Source: Epiperipatus broadwayi (taxonomy: Eukaryota; Onychophora; Udeonychophora; Euonychophora; Peripatidae). Taken from it: a stretch of 64,000 bases of DNA. The translations under genes and the position numbers were made by a program. Shown in pieces: positions 25,201 through 39,080 of this stretch; the first letter of the stretch is position 1, and every line of letters begins with the position of its first letter. The DNA is taken from the NCBI GenBank assembly GCA_028023455.1, contig JAQFVV010006543.1, forward strand, positions 556,001 to 620,000, written 5' to 3'. The notes under the pieces were generated by a model. That model saw only the letters and a program-made list of their open reading frames with translations. It was not told where the DNA came from and did no database searches.

Positions 25201-26833
25201 GAGGGAGTTCTAATAAGATCAAAACTGTTAGATTTTACAGAAAATAAAGTTATTGATGTATTTAAAAAAAAGTTGTATAGACATTACATTTATGAGTATA
25301 AACTAATCAAAGATTAATATTAATTTAGGACCAAGGTTGTTAAAAGATCAGAGGCTTGCAGCAAATGGGATTACCTCACAACATAGCTGGAGATAGACTT
25401 TATTAATGCCGACTTTCTTGAGCAGTTCAGCATCATGGCTAGATATTGACAGCACTGGAGTGGCATTGAGCGGTTGGTGGCAGAGTACCAGAAGTGAAAA
25501 TCCTTCTACTTTACCCCATTATTTAGGTGAAACTTAAATTAGTAATACTAACAAGTCTCCCAATTTGTCCTCACCATTATCTCTCCCCTTTCTTGATCAA
25601 ACTGGGCTATTTATACCTCTAGCCCTGCTTTTTTGGATTCAGTGTTCATGATGTTTACTCAGGATTCCCCCACTGTGGTATGTGTTTATCCAGTAGCCTC
25701 TTCCATTGGTTGCTTTCCTTCAGCACAGGAATTCTTCCACCAAGATTGAACATGCCTTGAGGGTTTATTTGTTAATTAAAGAAAGCATTAATACACATCT
25801 GGGTTTCATCATAATTAAATTTCACAAGCCATCATATTAAACAAAGCCTATTTAATTGAGATTAAGATTTGTAATGAAAATTAAATAAAATATAATAAAA
25901 TAAAAGAACTTTATTCACAAAATTCAAGGAACTTATTATACTCTAGAAATAAGAAATTTTATAATACGATGGTTCTTAACACCTACATTTAATAAAATAA
26001 TAAATTTATAAAGTATGACACAATTACAAAGTCTGTTTTATAAATACTGAACTGATTGTTTTTACATATTATTTGGGTATATTTATTAATATAAAATATT
26101 ATAACCTGACTAAGTAGAAAACAACTTTAATGAAAAATCCTAAAACATTTGTCACACTTTATACACATCTGATATTATGTTTACACTTATTGCCCATTTA
26201 TTTTATACATAATTAGTAATAATAACACAAATAGTCAAATGTTATAGCACATACATACTTTATAAGTACTATGACCTCAAGCAAGATGGGTCTCAGTTAA
26301 CACATAAGACTGGGTTCAAACCCATACTAGTGCTGATGACATTAGCACTAAGTGAAGCAGAAATATATGCTATAATATTTCCAGTTTCAATATATATATA
26401 TAACTTGTATATTTAACATTAAATACAGATATTACATTTATCGTAATCATTGTCATGTAATTACACTAGCTGTAATATTTCCCAACATTCAGGTGAATAA
26501 CAGTTTATTTTTGCATGTTTTAACAATGAAATAATAAATGTAGCAATGCAGGTACATTAATGAGAATGTACTGTTTTCTGTAGCAGTCATACTCGAGAAA
26601 GAGTGTTCAGCAACTGAAGGTAAGCAACACCATTATAATACACTGTAACTAGTGTGTTGTTTTGGTCAGTTATAACAATTATGCTAATCTAAGGCTAAGC
26701 AGTTTAAATCTTTAAGAAAATATATCTGTAGACTTTTGCTGGTCCGTGAAATCTTATCCTTATTTTTGCCGGTCCGCAAAATCTTATCCTTATTTTTGCC
26801 AGTCTGCAGGTGTGAAGAGGTTGAAGAGCATTG
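22225..26833. mobile_element. hAT-type DNA transposon, non-autonomous or decayed
   Basis: The ends are CAATGGTCTTCAACC and, inverted, CAATGCTCTTCAACC (14 of 15 match). They are flanked by a perfect 8-bp duplication, aactagac (22217-22224 and 26834-26841). An 8-bp duplication with short inverted ends is diagnostic of hAT. Subterminal ggtctgcggacc and ccggtccgcaaaatc are also mutually inverted, the latter in two tandem copies at 26730-26800. No transposase could be recognised in 4.6 kb of AT-rich interior. The 67-codon frame at 22913-23116 has no known domain. Confidence 0.88.
23171..23264. repeat. Perfect 36-bp hairpin inside the hAT element
   Basis: Arms 23171-23206 and 23229-23264 are exact reverse complements around a 22-base loop. 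An imperfect further copy of the arm end (aatttaaaaagaaaaag) follows at 23280. It could be a fold-back element or a local inversion event. Confidence 0.85.
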
Positions 26834-26841
26834 AACTAGAC

Positions 26842-29800
26842 TATAATAAATTTGCTAATTTTTTTCTCTTCATTTGGAGAGAAAAATTTGACATATGCTT
26901 ACAGCTGAATTAGAAACTAAAGTTTCATAAGAAGTTGATTTTGTAAAAAATATATTATTAGTTTGTATGGTTTTCAAAGATAAGGGCACTTAGTTATGCC
27001 ATTTCAGTGGGCAAACCACTGAAATTATTATCCCAATGGAAAGTATTCATAAAATAATAATTTGTATTAGTTATTGATATGTCTAGTATGAGCTATTTAT
27101 TTCAAAGAAAAATTATATACATGTGTTGTTCAGAGGACAGAAGTAAACAAACTATTTAAAAATTGAAATTTATGAAAGCTGCTTAAATAATATTTCTCCA
27201 GTAACCAAAAAATGAAATTTAATTATTATTTATTGTGTGCTTTCTATAAAAATTATAATAAAATCGTTTACAACTTTATGTAATTCTAATGTAATTGTGA
27301 TGCCAATAAATAATTTCTGAAAAACTTGCAAATCTTCAATAATGCTTTAGCTAGCTTATATCATATTTATATTTTCATAATATTCACGTTTATCTTCATT
27401 TTCATAAATATTTCTTCATTTGAATCCAATCTTCACTGATAGAGTTAAAACTTTTAATTAAGATTTATTACTGCTGTATATATGTTTATAAAGCCTTGCA
27501 ATTGCCATATAAAAACAATTTTCATTGAATAAGATAAAAATGCATTTTATTGCTTAAAGTGCTTTACATTTTCTGGACAACGGCTAAAAAAGAGCTTTTT
27601 ATCTTGACAGGTAGCTCAGCATAGAAATAGTTCTGCTAAAGGACTAAGGTTTTAAAAAATTAGTGTTGGTAAAAATATTTTTTTAATTTTATTTTATAAT
27701 ATTGATATATCTGAAGGTTTTTATCTTTATTATGTAATATGTTAAGGGTTTTATAGCTAATGTGTAGGTATTTCTATCATTATTTAGGAGTAAAATTTAT
27801 ATTCTGATATGAAGTTCTGGTGATAAAATATATGGTTTGTATTTTCATGCAACTAGAGATATTAAGCTCACATGTCAGGTATTTTTATAATATTTGTTAC
27901 CTATCTTTAATAAGTAAAACAGTATTTTAAATTTATCAGAAGTAAATATTTTTACATGTATATGCTGTAATAGCATACTTTCATATAAAGTTTCAACGGA
28001 CTTTTATTTCATTCTTAATTATTTTATCAACAATTCTTTTACTATTATGTCCACTTAATTTTAGTATAAGCTTTTATATTGTACAATGATGTTTGAGTAT
28101 TCCTTGCTTAAAGTTAAATTTTATTATAGTATATTGCATATGTTTTTACAGTCATTTGACTGATATATGTGTGTTTTTCATTCATTGGTGTATGCATTTT
28201 TATTGTAGATTTATTGTTATTATTATTAGTGATATTTTGCTATCTTGCCTATGTTTAAAGTTGGTATATGCTTGTTATCAGCATAATTTGATATTTGTTA
28301 TGTATTGTGCTCTGGAGAATGGAGGTGCTCTCCCCGTGGTACTTTGTTATTTTCCATGAAAGGGTTATTTTTTGATATAGTATTATAGCATGTTTGTATA
28401 GCCAATGTGGCCAAGTCCCATGGAGAGGACTATATAGAGTTTATTTGATATTTTGGTATAGGTAATGTAGCTCAATTTCAGATGATGATTATCTTGTGGT
28501 GCATGTTCCTTTTCCTTAGATGATGAGACAAAGTCCACCCCTACATTTTATGCCTGAGAGATAGGCTTGGAAACCACCAATTCTTTTAGTATAATATTTT
28601 ACTCTGAAGAGATTATTTAGTATTTGTGTCCTTCATGTGAATTTAGAATATATTTTTTCACCATGGAAGGTGTCAATTATCATGTTGTATTTAAAGGTCA
28701 TGGTAAGAATAAGTGTTAAATTTGAGATGTTTGTTCTTCAGGGTACACTTTGTCATTTGTAGTGCTTTCTTGATATGGATCAATATCTGTATTGTGCTAT
28801 TTAGTCCATAAGCAAACCAACTGAATTGAATAAATTTTAAATTGCTGTTTTTAAGCGGTTTGTTATTAAAGGAATATCCATACACAATGTTTATTTTCAT
28901 CAGCAGCTGAGAGATATTCATCACTGGACTTGCAAGTAATTTATAGCTAAGTTATTGTGTGTATGACTTCTGATGAATCACCTGCACTGATTTATAATCT
29001 ATTCAATTATAAACCATAATTTAGTTAACTCATTGACGATAGAGTTTAGTGTTTTGAAATGAAAGCAGTAATTTAAACTCAGGTCTGACAATTAAATAAG
29101 TAGTATTTTCTTTTTAGCATTTGTATTTCATATCCTAATAGAGACAGTTGCGTAAGAGTTTTAAAATAAGGAATTTATTTTGTAGATTATCTATAAGATT
29201 TAAATCAAGGCAACTATTATATTGTTTAGTTGACATTACGCATTTGTTTAATGTAGCCTCCAAGATTTTAAAAATAGTTTAGCAGTGTATCAGCTGTAAA
29301 TTGCAGCTAATTTAGCTAATGCAATATTTTAATTCAAAACTTATAGGAATGTAGTGTATTTTTTTTATTTTTGCCAAGGGTAATTGTAACTTGAATATTC
29401 ATCTCATTTTTTTAAAATTATAATTATAATTGCAAAAGCACTATTGAATGTAATACATATAATTACACATTTGATAACAGCACCTACTGGCTTGTAACAA
29501 TTAATATTATGTAAATTTTGTTTATTTTTTATTATTAATAAATTTATAGTATATTACTTAACTTTGGTTTTTGGTTTATTTTCTATATGCTAATTATATG
29601 CATGTTTGCAAAATGTGTGCAAAGTTTTATCTTGAGTCCTAAACTTATTTAAATTCCAAAAATCTCAATATGCCAGATAAGCAAAATTTACGCAGATTTT
29701 AACAATTCACTATGCATGATAGTCATTTATGAGAATTTTAATTGAAGATGGGAAATTGCAATTTTCATATTAGACATTTCTTTAACATTGAAATGAATTT

Positions 29801-30686
29801 GTTTCATGTTATTAATTCTGACTGCACATTATTATTGAAAATAGTTTAAATTATTTTATTGTGTTGTCATGGATGATGGAAGGATATAAAATATACCCTT
29901 GTCATTCTATTATTTTGACTGATATCTTGGATAAAAGGCTGAATTGTTGAAAATTTTTATGCAATTATTTTATTTCAATATTAGTCATGTTTATCATTTC
30001 TTTAAGTAATTATAGTTATTGTTATCATATTTTAGGACACATTAGCTTTTAAGTAAAGTAAATGTCTCCTATAGCCTACCAGAATGTCAGTCATGTGAGA
30101 CAACACAATACTATGGAATACTTTTCAAATTTACAATAGAACCCTGACATCAACATCATTTTGATTTTTAAAGTTATTAATTATTATTATTATTATTATA
30201 ACCACCATGATGTGGCATAAGAACTTTATTTCAATTGTACCATAAGAAAGGTACCTTTATTTTCATTATTACTCTGCAAAAATAGAGTTATCTCAGATCA
30301 TATTGGCAAATTACTTCACATTTTATAAGATACCAGAAAAGATGTAGAATCATGAGAAGATGTTATTGTTTTTTAAAAGTGCAAATGTTTATTGCTCAGA
30401 GAATGTGTTTTTGATAAGGGGAGAAAGTTATTTTAGTCTAAATTATTGATTAGGAAATGATTGCAGTTCTTTTTCCAAATTATTTATTTTATTATTGTTA
30501 ATTTCTTTCTTTATCATAATTGCACATCTCTGCAGCTGAATTCTTTATAACTAACTGATCACTGAGCATAGCCCACACTTCAGTATTATAGATCTATTTG
30601 TTTATTTTAAGTCTCTCATAATGTTATAAATCTTAGAAGAGACATTTAACTATATTTATTTCATTATCTTTCTTATTTACCCAGTT

Positions 30687-30688
<2 letters not shown>
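26842..30688. other. AT-rich DNA without recognised features
   Basis: I saw no repeat boundaries, RNA genes or coding domains. The 88-codon frame at 28093-28359 is rich in Cys and hydrophobic residues but has no recognisable domain and is flanked by non-coding AT sequence. Confidence 0.55.

Positions 30689-30753
<65 letters not shown>
30689..30753. repeat. (TA)n microsatellite
   Basis: About 65 bases of uninterrupted TA are bordered by ttacaa on the left and ttgtaa on the right, so the tract and its edges form one perfect palindrome able to extrude as a cruciform. Confidence 0.97.
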
Positions 30754-30756
<3 letters not shown>

Positions 30757-33700
30757 AATGGTCATATTTGTACATTTACACAACAAAATTCAGAGTTTTG
30801 GCAAATTATACCAAGGCTGATCTAGATGAGGAGTTGAGACCTCGAATCTGATCACATCTCACCTCTTTCACCAATGCTCCATGATTTACTACCCTATGGA
30901 TGACATATATGAGGCTACACTAGGAGTTTCTTAATTCAGGTGGAGCAAGAGACTCAGGGAATGGATGACTAAATTACTATATAAATAACAACACACACTT
31001 TTATGGCTGGCTAGATAATGCATATATTAATAATTAACACTGGTATTAAGAAATTTAACTAAGATTTGGAATGGATTATGAATGATATGCAACACATTGA
31101 TTATAATTTAATACATTTTAATTATTAAATATAGATTAAATAAACATAAGTGCATTCAACAACACATGAATGTGAAACAATGATGAGCAAGTTTCAGAAC
31201 AGAATCTCATCTGATGCACTATAATTTAAAAGAGTTTATTACAAATTTAATAATCTATAGTGTATTCAAGCCTTATTTTTACTATGCCCTCTCTATTAGG
31301 TTTGCAACAGTTAAGTCATTGCAAGAATAATAATATATTACCATAACACTTAATAAAAGATCATTTAATAATACATAATGAGTTGCAATAGGCTCTCTAT
31401 GCAGACTATATACATAACTAGAATACAGATTCAGATCAATGCTGAACTATTCTTAACATTATGGAAGGATGAACTGGAGTATTTATCATGACTTCAGATA
31501 CTATGGGGTTATATAGAGATTACTAGAGAGATGTGCATCTCAAGTGTGTAGTTACTCATGGGATTCAGTACCAAATACTCAGGTGGACTGTATGACTTGC
31601 TGTGAATAAATTGAAAATATAGTTCGGTGATTGGAACAGCTTATAAAACAATCTAGACCCTCATGTTCCACTTTTAAAGAAGAGCTGTCCAAACTAAATA
31701 TATGGGATGGCCATTAAAACCACAAGCCCCTTCATATAAGAAACATAGAGCAAGGCATAAAGGCACTGTGCTTACTAAGGACATTCATCACACTAAATAT
31801 AATAATATTAACTATTAACTTAGGGTACACAAAATTCTATTCTGTGAAACTATCATATTCCAGTTCATAATTAACATTTTTAAAACATGCAAAAAGGGAT
31901 ATTTAAAGTAATCTAATTTGTTGACAAATCTGCACAGTTTATACTATAACTCAAAAGAGGGTTAAAGCATATCTGGGATTTAAGAAATATATATAATATG
32001 CTTTATAACTCATTTTTGCATTTATTAACTAATTACTTTGTTAATGTGCAAACCTAATTCTAACAGCAGTAATAATAATAAGCTAAAAATAATAGCTTAA
32101 CAAATATATTTAGATTTTCAGAGTGGAGATTTACATATGTGTTAAAGAGTAAAATTACTGAATCATGAGAGAGCCTCTAATCATCTCCCCTCAAATTTTA
32201 TTCATAGAATCAATCTTCATTCTGAAGTGGGCATATTATACATTGTAAAATAAACATATATAAAACATAAAAAAGGCATGGCCATAGATTAGCAAGTAAT
32301 AGAATAACTGAATAAGTTATTATTTAACAAGCGTTTAGAGTTAAAATTTAATTTAAGAAATAGGCAAGTTTACAGGTATTATTTTATCAGTTTTAAATTA
32401 TTTATTTTTTACAGATTTAAATTGGCTTTGATTATAAGATCCTTATTATAATTTAGAAATTTGTGCATATTACATATTAGTAGCTAGCTTAACTTTTAGT
32501 TAAATTTTTTGAATTATTTTTAAAGAGCTCTGTGGGAAAAATTGTTACCATATCTTTTTTGCTGAGGATTCTCTGTGGTTGTAGTACCATCATTCTCTGC
32601 TGGGCTGATTTCTTCATGATGGCTTCTTAGCAGTCTACTAGTCTCCCCATTCTTCCATCTCAACAGACCAATTTCTCAAAAGAAGAGCCGGCAAATGGTA
32701 TGGCCTTAGCTGCCAAGATCCATTTTCCAGTCAGTCATAGTGATTGGCAGCAATTACTATATCAAATTTCAAAAAAGTGAACCTCTTACTTAAAATTTAA
32801 GGTTATTTATACAAGAAAAATTGGTAACTTGAGTGCCCTGTTTACAACATTTCACAAAATTTTCATCAATAATTTAAAATTCAAAAAAATGAAATCTTTG
32901 GTCATTTCTTTTCTAAAACAATGATGGTTAAACAGGTCACTCTTTGTTCTTAGTTTTTATTTTTAAAATACATTTAAAAGTTTAATCTCAAGTTTTATTA
33001 ATTGCTTTCAGATGGTTTCCTAAGAATTTACAACTTTTTTATAAAAACAGATAACTTTTTTTAAAAAGTTTATGTTTGTAAATATATTATTATATATGTG
33101 CGTGAGACTATCACAGAGATTGAAATTTATATATCAATGCATTTAAATAAAGAGTTTTTAACTGAGAATAATTCAAATTTATATTAATTTAAAAGAGTCA
33201 TAATGCTTTTTAAATCTATTGTATTACAGCTTCTTTTGCATATATATGTAGGTGGTTACACACATATAATAATGTTCACACAACTTAATTTAATTATACT
33301 ATTTTATTATAAATATATAACTGCATATACATTATACATTAATATATTAGGTGTGTGCACATATCTGCATATACAGTAAATATATGCTATTACATATCAA
33401 AATAAATTATTATGAGATTATCTATGTGGACTGGGAGGGTTCGATCTGGGGGGGAAAGATACTATTGTGGAACATAGATGACACCAGATGATGGCTAAAT
33501 AATACTGTTTCAATATATATCTGATGCATTAACTTTGTGCTTCTCTGCATATAGAAAAGGCAGCATGCATATAATATCATAGCAAAATCATCCCTCGGCA
33601 AGCTCATTACCACTGGAATCTCTTAGTAAGTTCACCCACTATAATCTGTAGTCTGGATTATTGAGATCTTTGAAAAGTATAAATCAGGTAACTATTGACA

Positions 33701-34279
33701 TCCAGCCAGATCCATTCAGTTTATAATTGGATAAACTTTAGGCATACCATTTAATATACAATATAGGTTATAAAACAAAAAGCAGGCCCCTTGATTCCAT
33801 GTAAATTGAAACTACAGTTGTGATATTAGCAGCACCTCTACTTCTTGCCTTCAGTTATAATAATAATGATGTAATCATCCTTATTTTTTCTTTAACATGT
33901 TATGGTGTGTATCATAAAATTTAAAAAAAAAAAAGTAGATTCTCTTTTTATCTTGAAAAAAAAGTTAATGTCTTTTCAATTCACTTTAATTAAAACTAAA
34001 TTTTTATCTATGTTTTTTTTATCTTTTCTACAACATCAGAATGTATTGTACTAAATTTTATCAAAATATATCATACAAGCTTTAATTTTAAAATCTTTTC
34101 TAATCTAATTAAAAGTATATAAATAAAATTTTATAATTACCAGTATATCTATTGTAATATAAAACAAGCTTTTTAGATTTCTATTTTAATTTTAAATTTC
34201 TTTTTAATTACCAAAATAAGAATAAAACATTAAATAAATCTTTTTAAATATTTAATTTACAATAATTTTTTTAATTCAA
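30754..34279. other. AT-rich DNA, no gene recognised
   Basis: Slightly less AT-rich islands at about 30780-31000 and 32530-32780 did not match any family known to me, and their frames are broken. No terminal repeats were found. Confidence 0.5.
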
Positions 34280-34350
34280 AATTACAATAGAATGACAGCC
34301 TGTTAAGCTAATTGCGCAGACGCTTAACAGGCTGTCATTCTATTGTAATT
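34280..34350. repeat. Perfect 29-bp hairpin
   Basis: Arms 34280-34308 and 34322-34350 (aattacaatagaatgacagc... and its complement) are exact inverted copies around a 13-base loop, taattgcgcagac. The arms are more GC-rich than their surroundings, which suggests an inserted fold-back element and not chance. Confidence 0.9.
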
Positions 34351-37200
34351 ATAATCGCATGCAAGACGTTATAAAATAAATGTTAATTCAAAATTATTAT
34401 TTAACTCTTATTTCACTGTAATATAATAAATTTTGTTTGTATTTATTTCTACTGTTCCTTTCAACTTTATATATACATGTATACATACTACTATGTTGTA
34501 TGCCATGACATACATAACCTTTTAATATATTAAACACATAAAATAGGATTTTAGCAAATATAAAAGTAGCCACATTATGATTTAATTAGAAGCTTACTAC
34601 ATGTGGCATTATAGTAAACAGTTATTAGTCTTTTATGATGATTATTTGTAATAGAGTTTGGAAATAATGGGCAGTACAGCACAGGATAAGGATATATTAA
34701 ATACTATTTTTGGCCTTTATTAGTTACTAATCTTTACAATAGATTTCATAGGGGCACAAAAATTATAGGCTGCTAAAATAGGTTTGAATAAGCTGGTCAT
34801 GATAGTATTTTCAGACAAACATATTTTAAAAATTACAGATCAAAAATGAAATCTAAAAATATTCAAAGAGACATCTAAACTATATAATTTTTTAAGATGA
34901 AAATAAATAAAATACCTCTGTAAAAGTGACATTAAATATATCACTAAATTTCAAATTGTATTATACTTTTTTGTTTCAGAAAATGACCTATCTCATTTCA
35001 ATAAAATTCATAAGATTTAGAAATTAAAACAAGTTCTGCTAAAAAATTATTATTATTGTTTAAGAAAAAAACTTATTTTTAATAAAATTAACCAAAGGCT
35101 TTAACCTTAAAAAGGATTATATGATCAACCTTTAATTTATGATGATGAATCAATTAAAGTGGATATTTTTAAATGTTGTTCATCTCTGAAACAAAACAGT
35201 TTATTAATTATATATTATAAAGAGTTTGAAGAATATATAATATAACATTATTAGGTATTGATCTATTTGGCTATTTTACATTTTTATTGTTTATTAACTC
35301 TGTAAATATTGCTTTGATATCATGAAATAATACAGAGAAAAGTAATTGATTGTTTGAAGATTTCTTTAGAAAAACGGTGATTTATCATAGTAATTATACT
35401 AAGAGTAACAATATAAATTCAATGTGTAATCTAAAATTTCTTAATATTTTTTATTGACCAGTCTCTCTTTTTTTTGAACATTTAGTAGTACACCTTTACT
35501 CAATGTAGCACTGGACCTGTTCGCAATGATTCACAATAGCATTCATTATCAATTCAAACAGTATTTTGATTCACAATCGATTATTCACTATAATGATCAT
35601 AAAAACCATTTTGTAATACTAATTACATCATAGAATAGTTATTAAAGTCATTCAAAAACAAAATACATTGCAGTATCTTTTTCATGGTGAAATTGTATGG
35701 ACATATTTTATTCATAAAGCATAATGTTATAGTGGTGCATTCAATATTTCGATTATAAGCTTAAAATATGCATAATTAATGTAAAGTATTTTATTTAATT
35801 TTAATGGAGTGATTTTATAAAACAATTAATACTTCAAAAATAACAATTCAAAGTAAATATTTTTATTGTTAATGACTCCAAAGACAAAACAAATTAAAAG
35901 GTTCATTCAATATACAAATGTAAATCAACATAGTACTGCAAAAATTAAATTCATTCAGCATAAATTTAAAAATGTAGAGAACTGTACATATATTAATTAT
36001 CTAATATATTTGGTCAATTAATTTTGAATTAAGTATATTTTAGTAATGTACTTTTAGTCTTTTATAGAGTTGTAATTATATTTTATTGAGTGCATATGAA
36101 GTATATGTAAATACTTAAACAAGTTTTAACCTATAACGAATGCTCATAAAATTTCTAATAGTCAAGCAATATTATTTTGCCAATAGAGGGACCTCACAAA
36201 CCACAACACAAGATAGTGACTTTTATAAAGATAAGAGTGGCTGTCTTATCTTTAAATTAAATTTCTACTTATATATGCCAATCTGAAGCATCCTAATTTG
36301 GGAGCATGAAGTTGTTGTCCTATTCACTATTTAAGTTCACTATTTCCTTTACTAATTAACCTTCATAAAATCTTGCAATTTACAATGAGTTAATGTTGCA
36401 ATCTGGGAAAGACATGAATTGTATTCATAATCCTATATACAAAGAATCTTTTGATTTGCAATTGACAGATTTGTTTTGGAAATTTTTATGATATTAAATT
36501 TGAAAATTTTTAATTTTCTTATTGATTCTTTTAAAAAGTGGAATAAAGGCAATAGTGGGGGTGAATTGCTTTGCAGATTTTGATGCAACTACAGTTATTT
36601 CAAATCCAATCAAACATCCCCAACAAAAATGAACTGACTGGCTTTGAAACAATAACAAATCAACTAAGAATAAGCTTAAAATAAATACTTATACTTGTTT
36701 AAATTTTACTCTGTTTTTAATTAAAAACTAAAAATCATACATCAACTTAAATGAACACATTTTTACATAAAAATATTTTAAATCAACACAAGGTATATTT
36801 TGAAACTCAATTCTAATAAGTTAAGAAAAAGATTATTTTTGTTATATGGTGACAAGACAGGAAATAGTTCCTTTTTTATCTTGGACTCTTTTTTAAAATT
36901 CATATTGAATTTATAAAAATTAGAAGCTCACTAAAAAAAGATGGCAATGAAAACTATTACTAGGAGATTTTAGATTATGCAGAGAATATATATATATGTG
37001 TGTGTAATTGAAGTCATAGAACTACTATGATAAACTGCCATTTTTGGAATGAAATTATAATTTCTCAATTAGTCATCACAGTTTTTAAATTAGTGTTTAA
37101 AGACTCGGTTAAAAAGAAAACTAAAATGTAGATAGACAATTATATCAGTTCCTGGTATTTTTATATTATTGAGGTATTCCAATTTTGAAAAATGTTTTAT
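34351..37200. other. AT-rich DNA, no gene recognised
   Basis: No coding domain, RNA gene or repeat boundary was recognised. Only short T and A runs and TA/TG tracts (for example near 36980) are visible. Confidence 0.55.
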
Positions 37201-38674
37201 TTGAATTGGTAAATTATATGATGGCACAAATCCAAAAACACTATTCTAATATCCAAAACTTTTTATGCATTAAAGCCAGAAACATGAAAGTGGTCTGATG
37301 ATATTAGATAGAATAGCAATGGATAATAATTTATTAAACATTTCAATTTGGCATCTATTAGTTAACAAGGCTTACAATAGATGGCTTAAATATATAAAAA
37401 ATGTGCTCCTGACATAAAAATAAGCTGAATTCATGTAATAGAGTCATGTGACATTTTATTTGTTCTATAAATTAAAAAAATAGAAAAATTGTTTAGAAAT
37501 ATTATAACTACTCTATTACTCAATTGTCACTGAATGCATAGTAATTATCAAAATACAATATTGTTAAATATTAGAAGTCATTAAAATTTAGAAAAAAAGG
37601 TTTTGAATATAATTTTTTTTTTTTTGTAAATTTATCAAGCAATGAACTCAGTATCTTTGGAGCAACACTATGGCTTTGTTGATTTAGTAGAAGTTGTATT
37701 TTCGGGCAGAAATGCTTTTTTAAAAATTAGGAAAGCAAAAATTGGAGCTAAAAGACAATTAATAAGATATCTATAATAAATAAGAAAGTGAAGACAAAAG
37801 TTGATAATGCATTTCAATAAATGTGACGTATGCAGATAATTAGGAGATTGGATAAGCTGGAAACACTCTGATAAAATATCCATTTATTGATGATAACTCT
37901 CCCATGTATCTCAGTCATAAACACATAAAAGCAAAATATTTTCTTTTCAATAAAAGTAATTACGAGAATGGCCACATAGACAGATTAGTGATTTATTTTT
38001 TGGAAGATTCAATAATAAGTGATATGTGAAAAAGCCACCAGAAACAGACAGGATGACTTTTTATCCACAAGGTAGCATTGGTTGTCTTTGATTTTGCTTA
38101 ATGATAGTTTGATGATTTCAAATGTGAAGCTGAGAGAGCTTATTAAGTTAAGGTCTCTCATAAATAAATGATAATTTTAGTTTAGATGTATTTTGCAGCA
38201 AGATAATTAATGGGAATTAAAATGACCATATATAAATGAGCAGTAAGACTGAAAAAGAAATTAAAATCTTTCCTCCTATTAGCAATATTATGGTCTTGGC
38301 ATTGGAAACATTATTGTCATCATCATCATCACCATTATTACCTTACACAACTGCCTAATCTGGACCAACTGACAAGTGCTGGTTTAGCACAAAATATGTA
38401 TATTGGTGATTATTTATCTTTTCAACATGTGTGTGATCAAGTGTATCAGTGGTATGAGATAGTATGGATGGTTGAGAATTATGTCAAAGTCTGAGTTCAA
38501 ACCCCCTATATATTACATATATAAGTGCAGGTATGAAAAATCCTGTACTGTAGAAACAATTCATATTTTACATAAACAAAAGTAAGACTAAATTTGTGCG
38601 TTGTTGATATATTTAGTAAAAATAACACGTGATTCCCTCCTCCACATGATACAATGTCATGTGATAACAAAAAC

Positions 38675-39080
38675 AGCTCTCTATAGTAAATTTCAGTAAT
38701 CATTGATAACTATGTGTTAGTTCATTATTAGGCTATAAAAGCAGATACCTATAATTAATAAAGAACTAAGGAAATTTAAAATATACACCCACTCACCAGC
38801 AGTTAGATCTACATAACTGTTTATGCAAGTGAGTTTGAGTTCAAAATTTTAGAGACTTTTGAACTTCAGGTTTTTTAAATTTAATTTGATTAACTAAATA
38901 ACATTAAAGATGATGACAGCTCCTCACTGACGAAGGCCACAAGCCAGAAACTAGTCTGAGGATATTGGATGAGTAGGCATTAGATAGGGATTTTATGCAC
39001 AAGCCTTCTGGCATCCATTGATTACTCTGTTTAGCACAGGTGGCAATACTGTATGGAGAGTTTTGCTCTGTTTATGATGA
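38675..39080 (+). mobile_element. Ribozyme-bearing SINE-like repeat (family A, diverged)
   Basis: The repeat starts with ctctctatagtaaat and continues through a tRNA-like stretch (ctacataactgtttatgcaagtgagtt, then gagttcaaaattt) to an intact hammerhead at 38921-38962. It ends with the family A tail (ttttatgcacaagccttctgg and gcaatactgtatggagag). The left end is weakly complementary to the right end. Boundaries are approximate; no target duplication was found. Confidence 0.6.
38921..38962 (+). ncRNA. Hammerhead ribozyme, type I (family A, 38.9 kb)
   Basis: TCCTCA, core CTGACGA, an extra A, helix II GGC-cacaa-GCC, A, GAAAC, a TA loop, GTC, then TGAGGA. Helix I is a perfect 6-bp stem, helix II has 3 pairs and helix III two pairs (A-U, C-G). 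All invariant residues of the CUGANGA and GAAA boxes are present. Cleavage is expected after 38956. The opposed A residues at the base of helix II are unusual and are shared by the other intact copies. Confidence 0.85.

Noticed and set aside
26270-26345. tRNA-like gggttcaaaccc with upstream ctcagttaacac
   Set aside because: Box B resembles a tRNA but spacing to box A and stem pairing are poor. It could be a SINE fragment, not enough to call.
30689-30753. (TA)n palindrome as a replication origin or attachment site
   Set aside because: Long TA microsatellites are common in AT-rich eukaryotic DNA. Nothing else supports an origin.
37290-37420. ctgatgatattag followed by gcatctattagttaac, resembling a hammerhead start
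   Set aside because: No GAAA box or helix II follows. At most it is a very decayed relative of family A.
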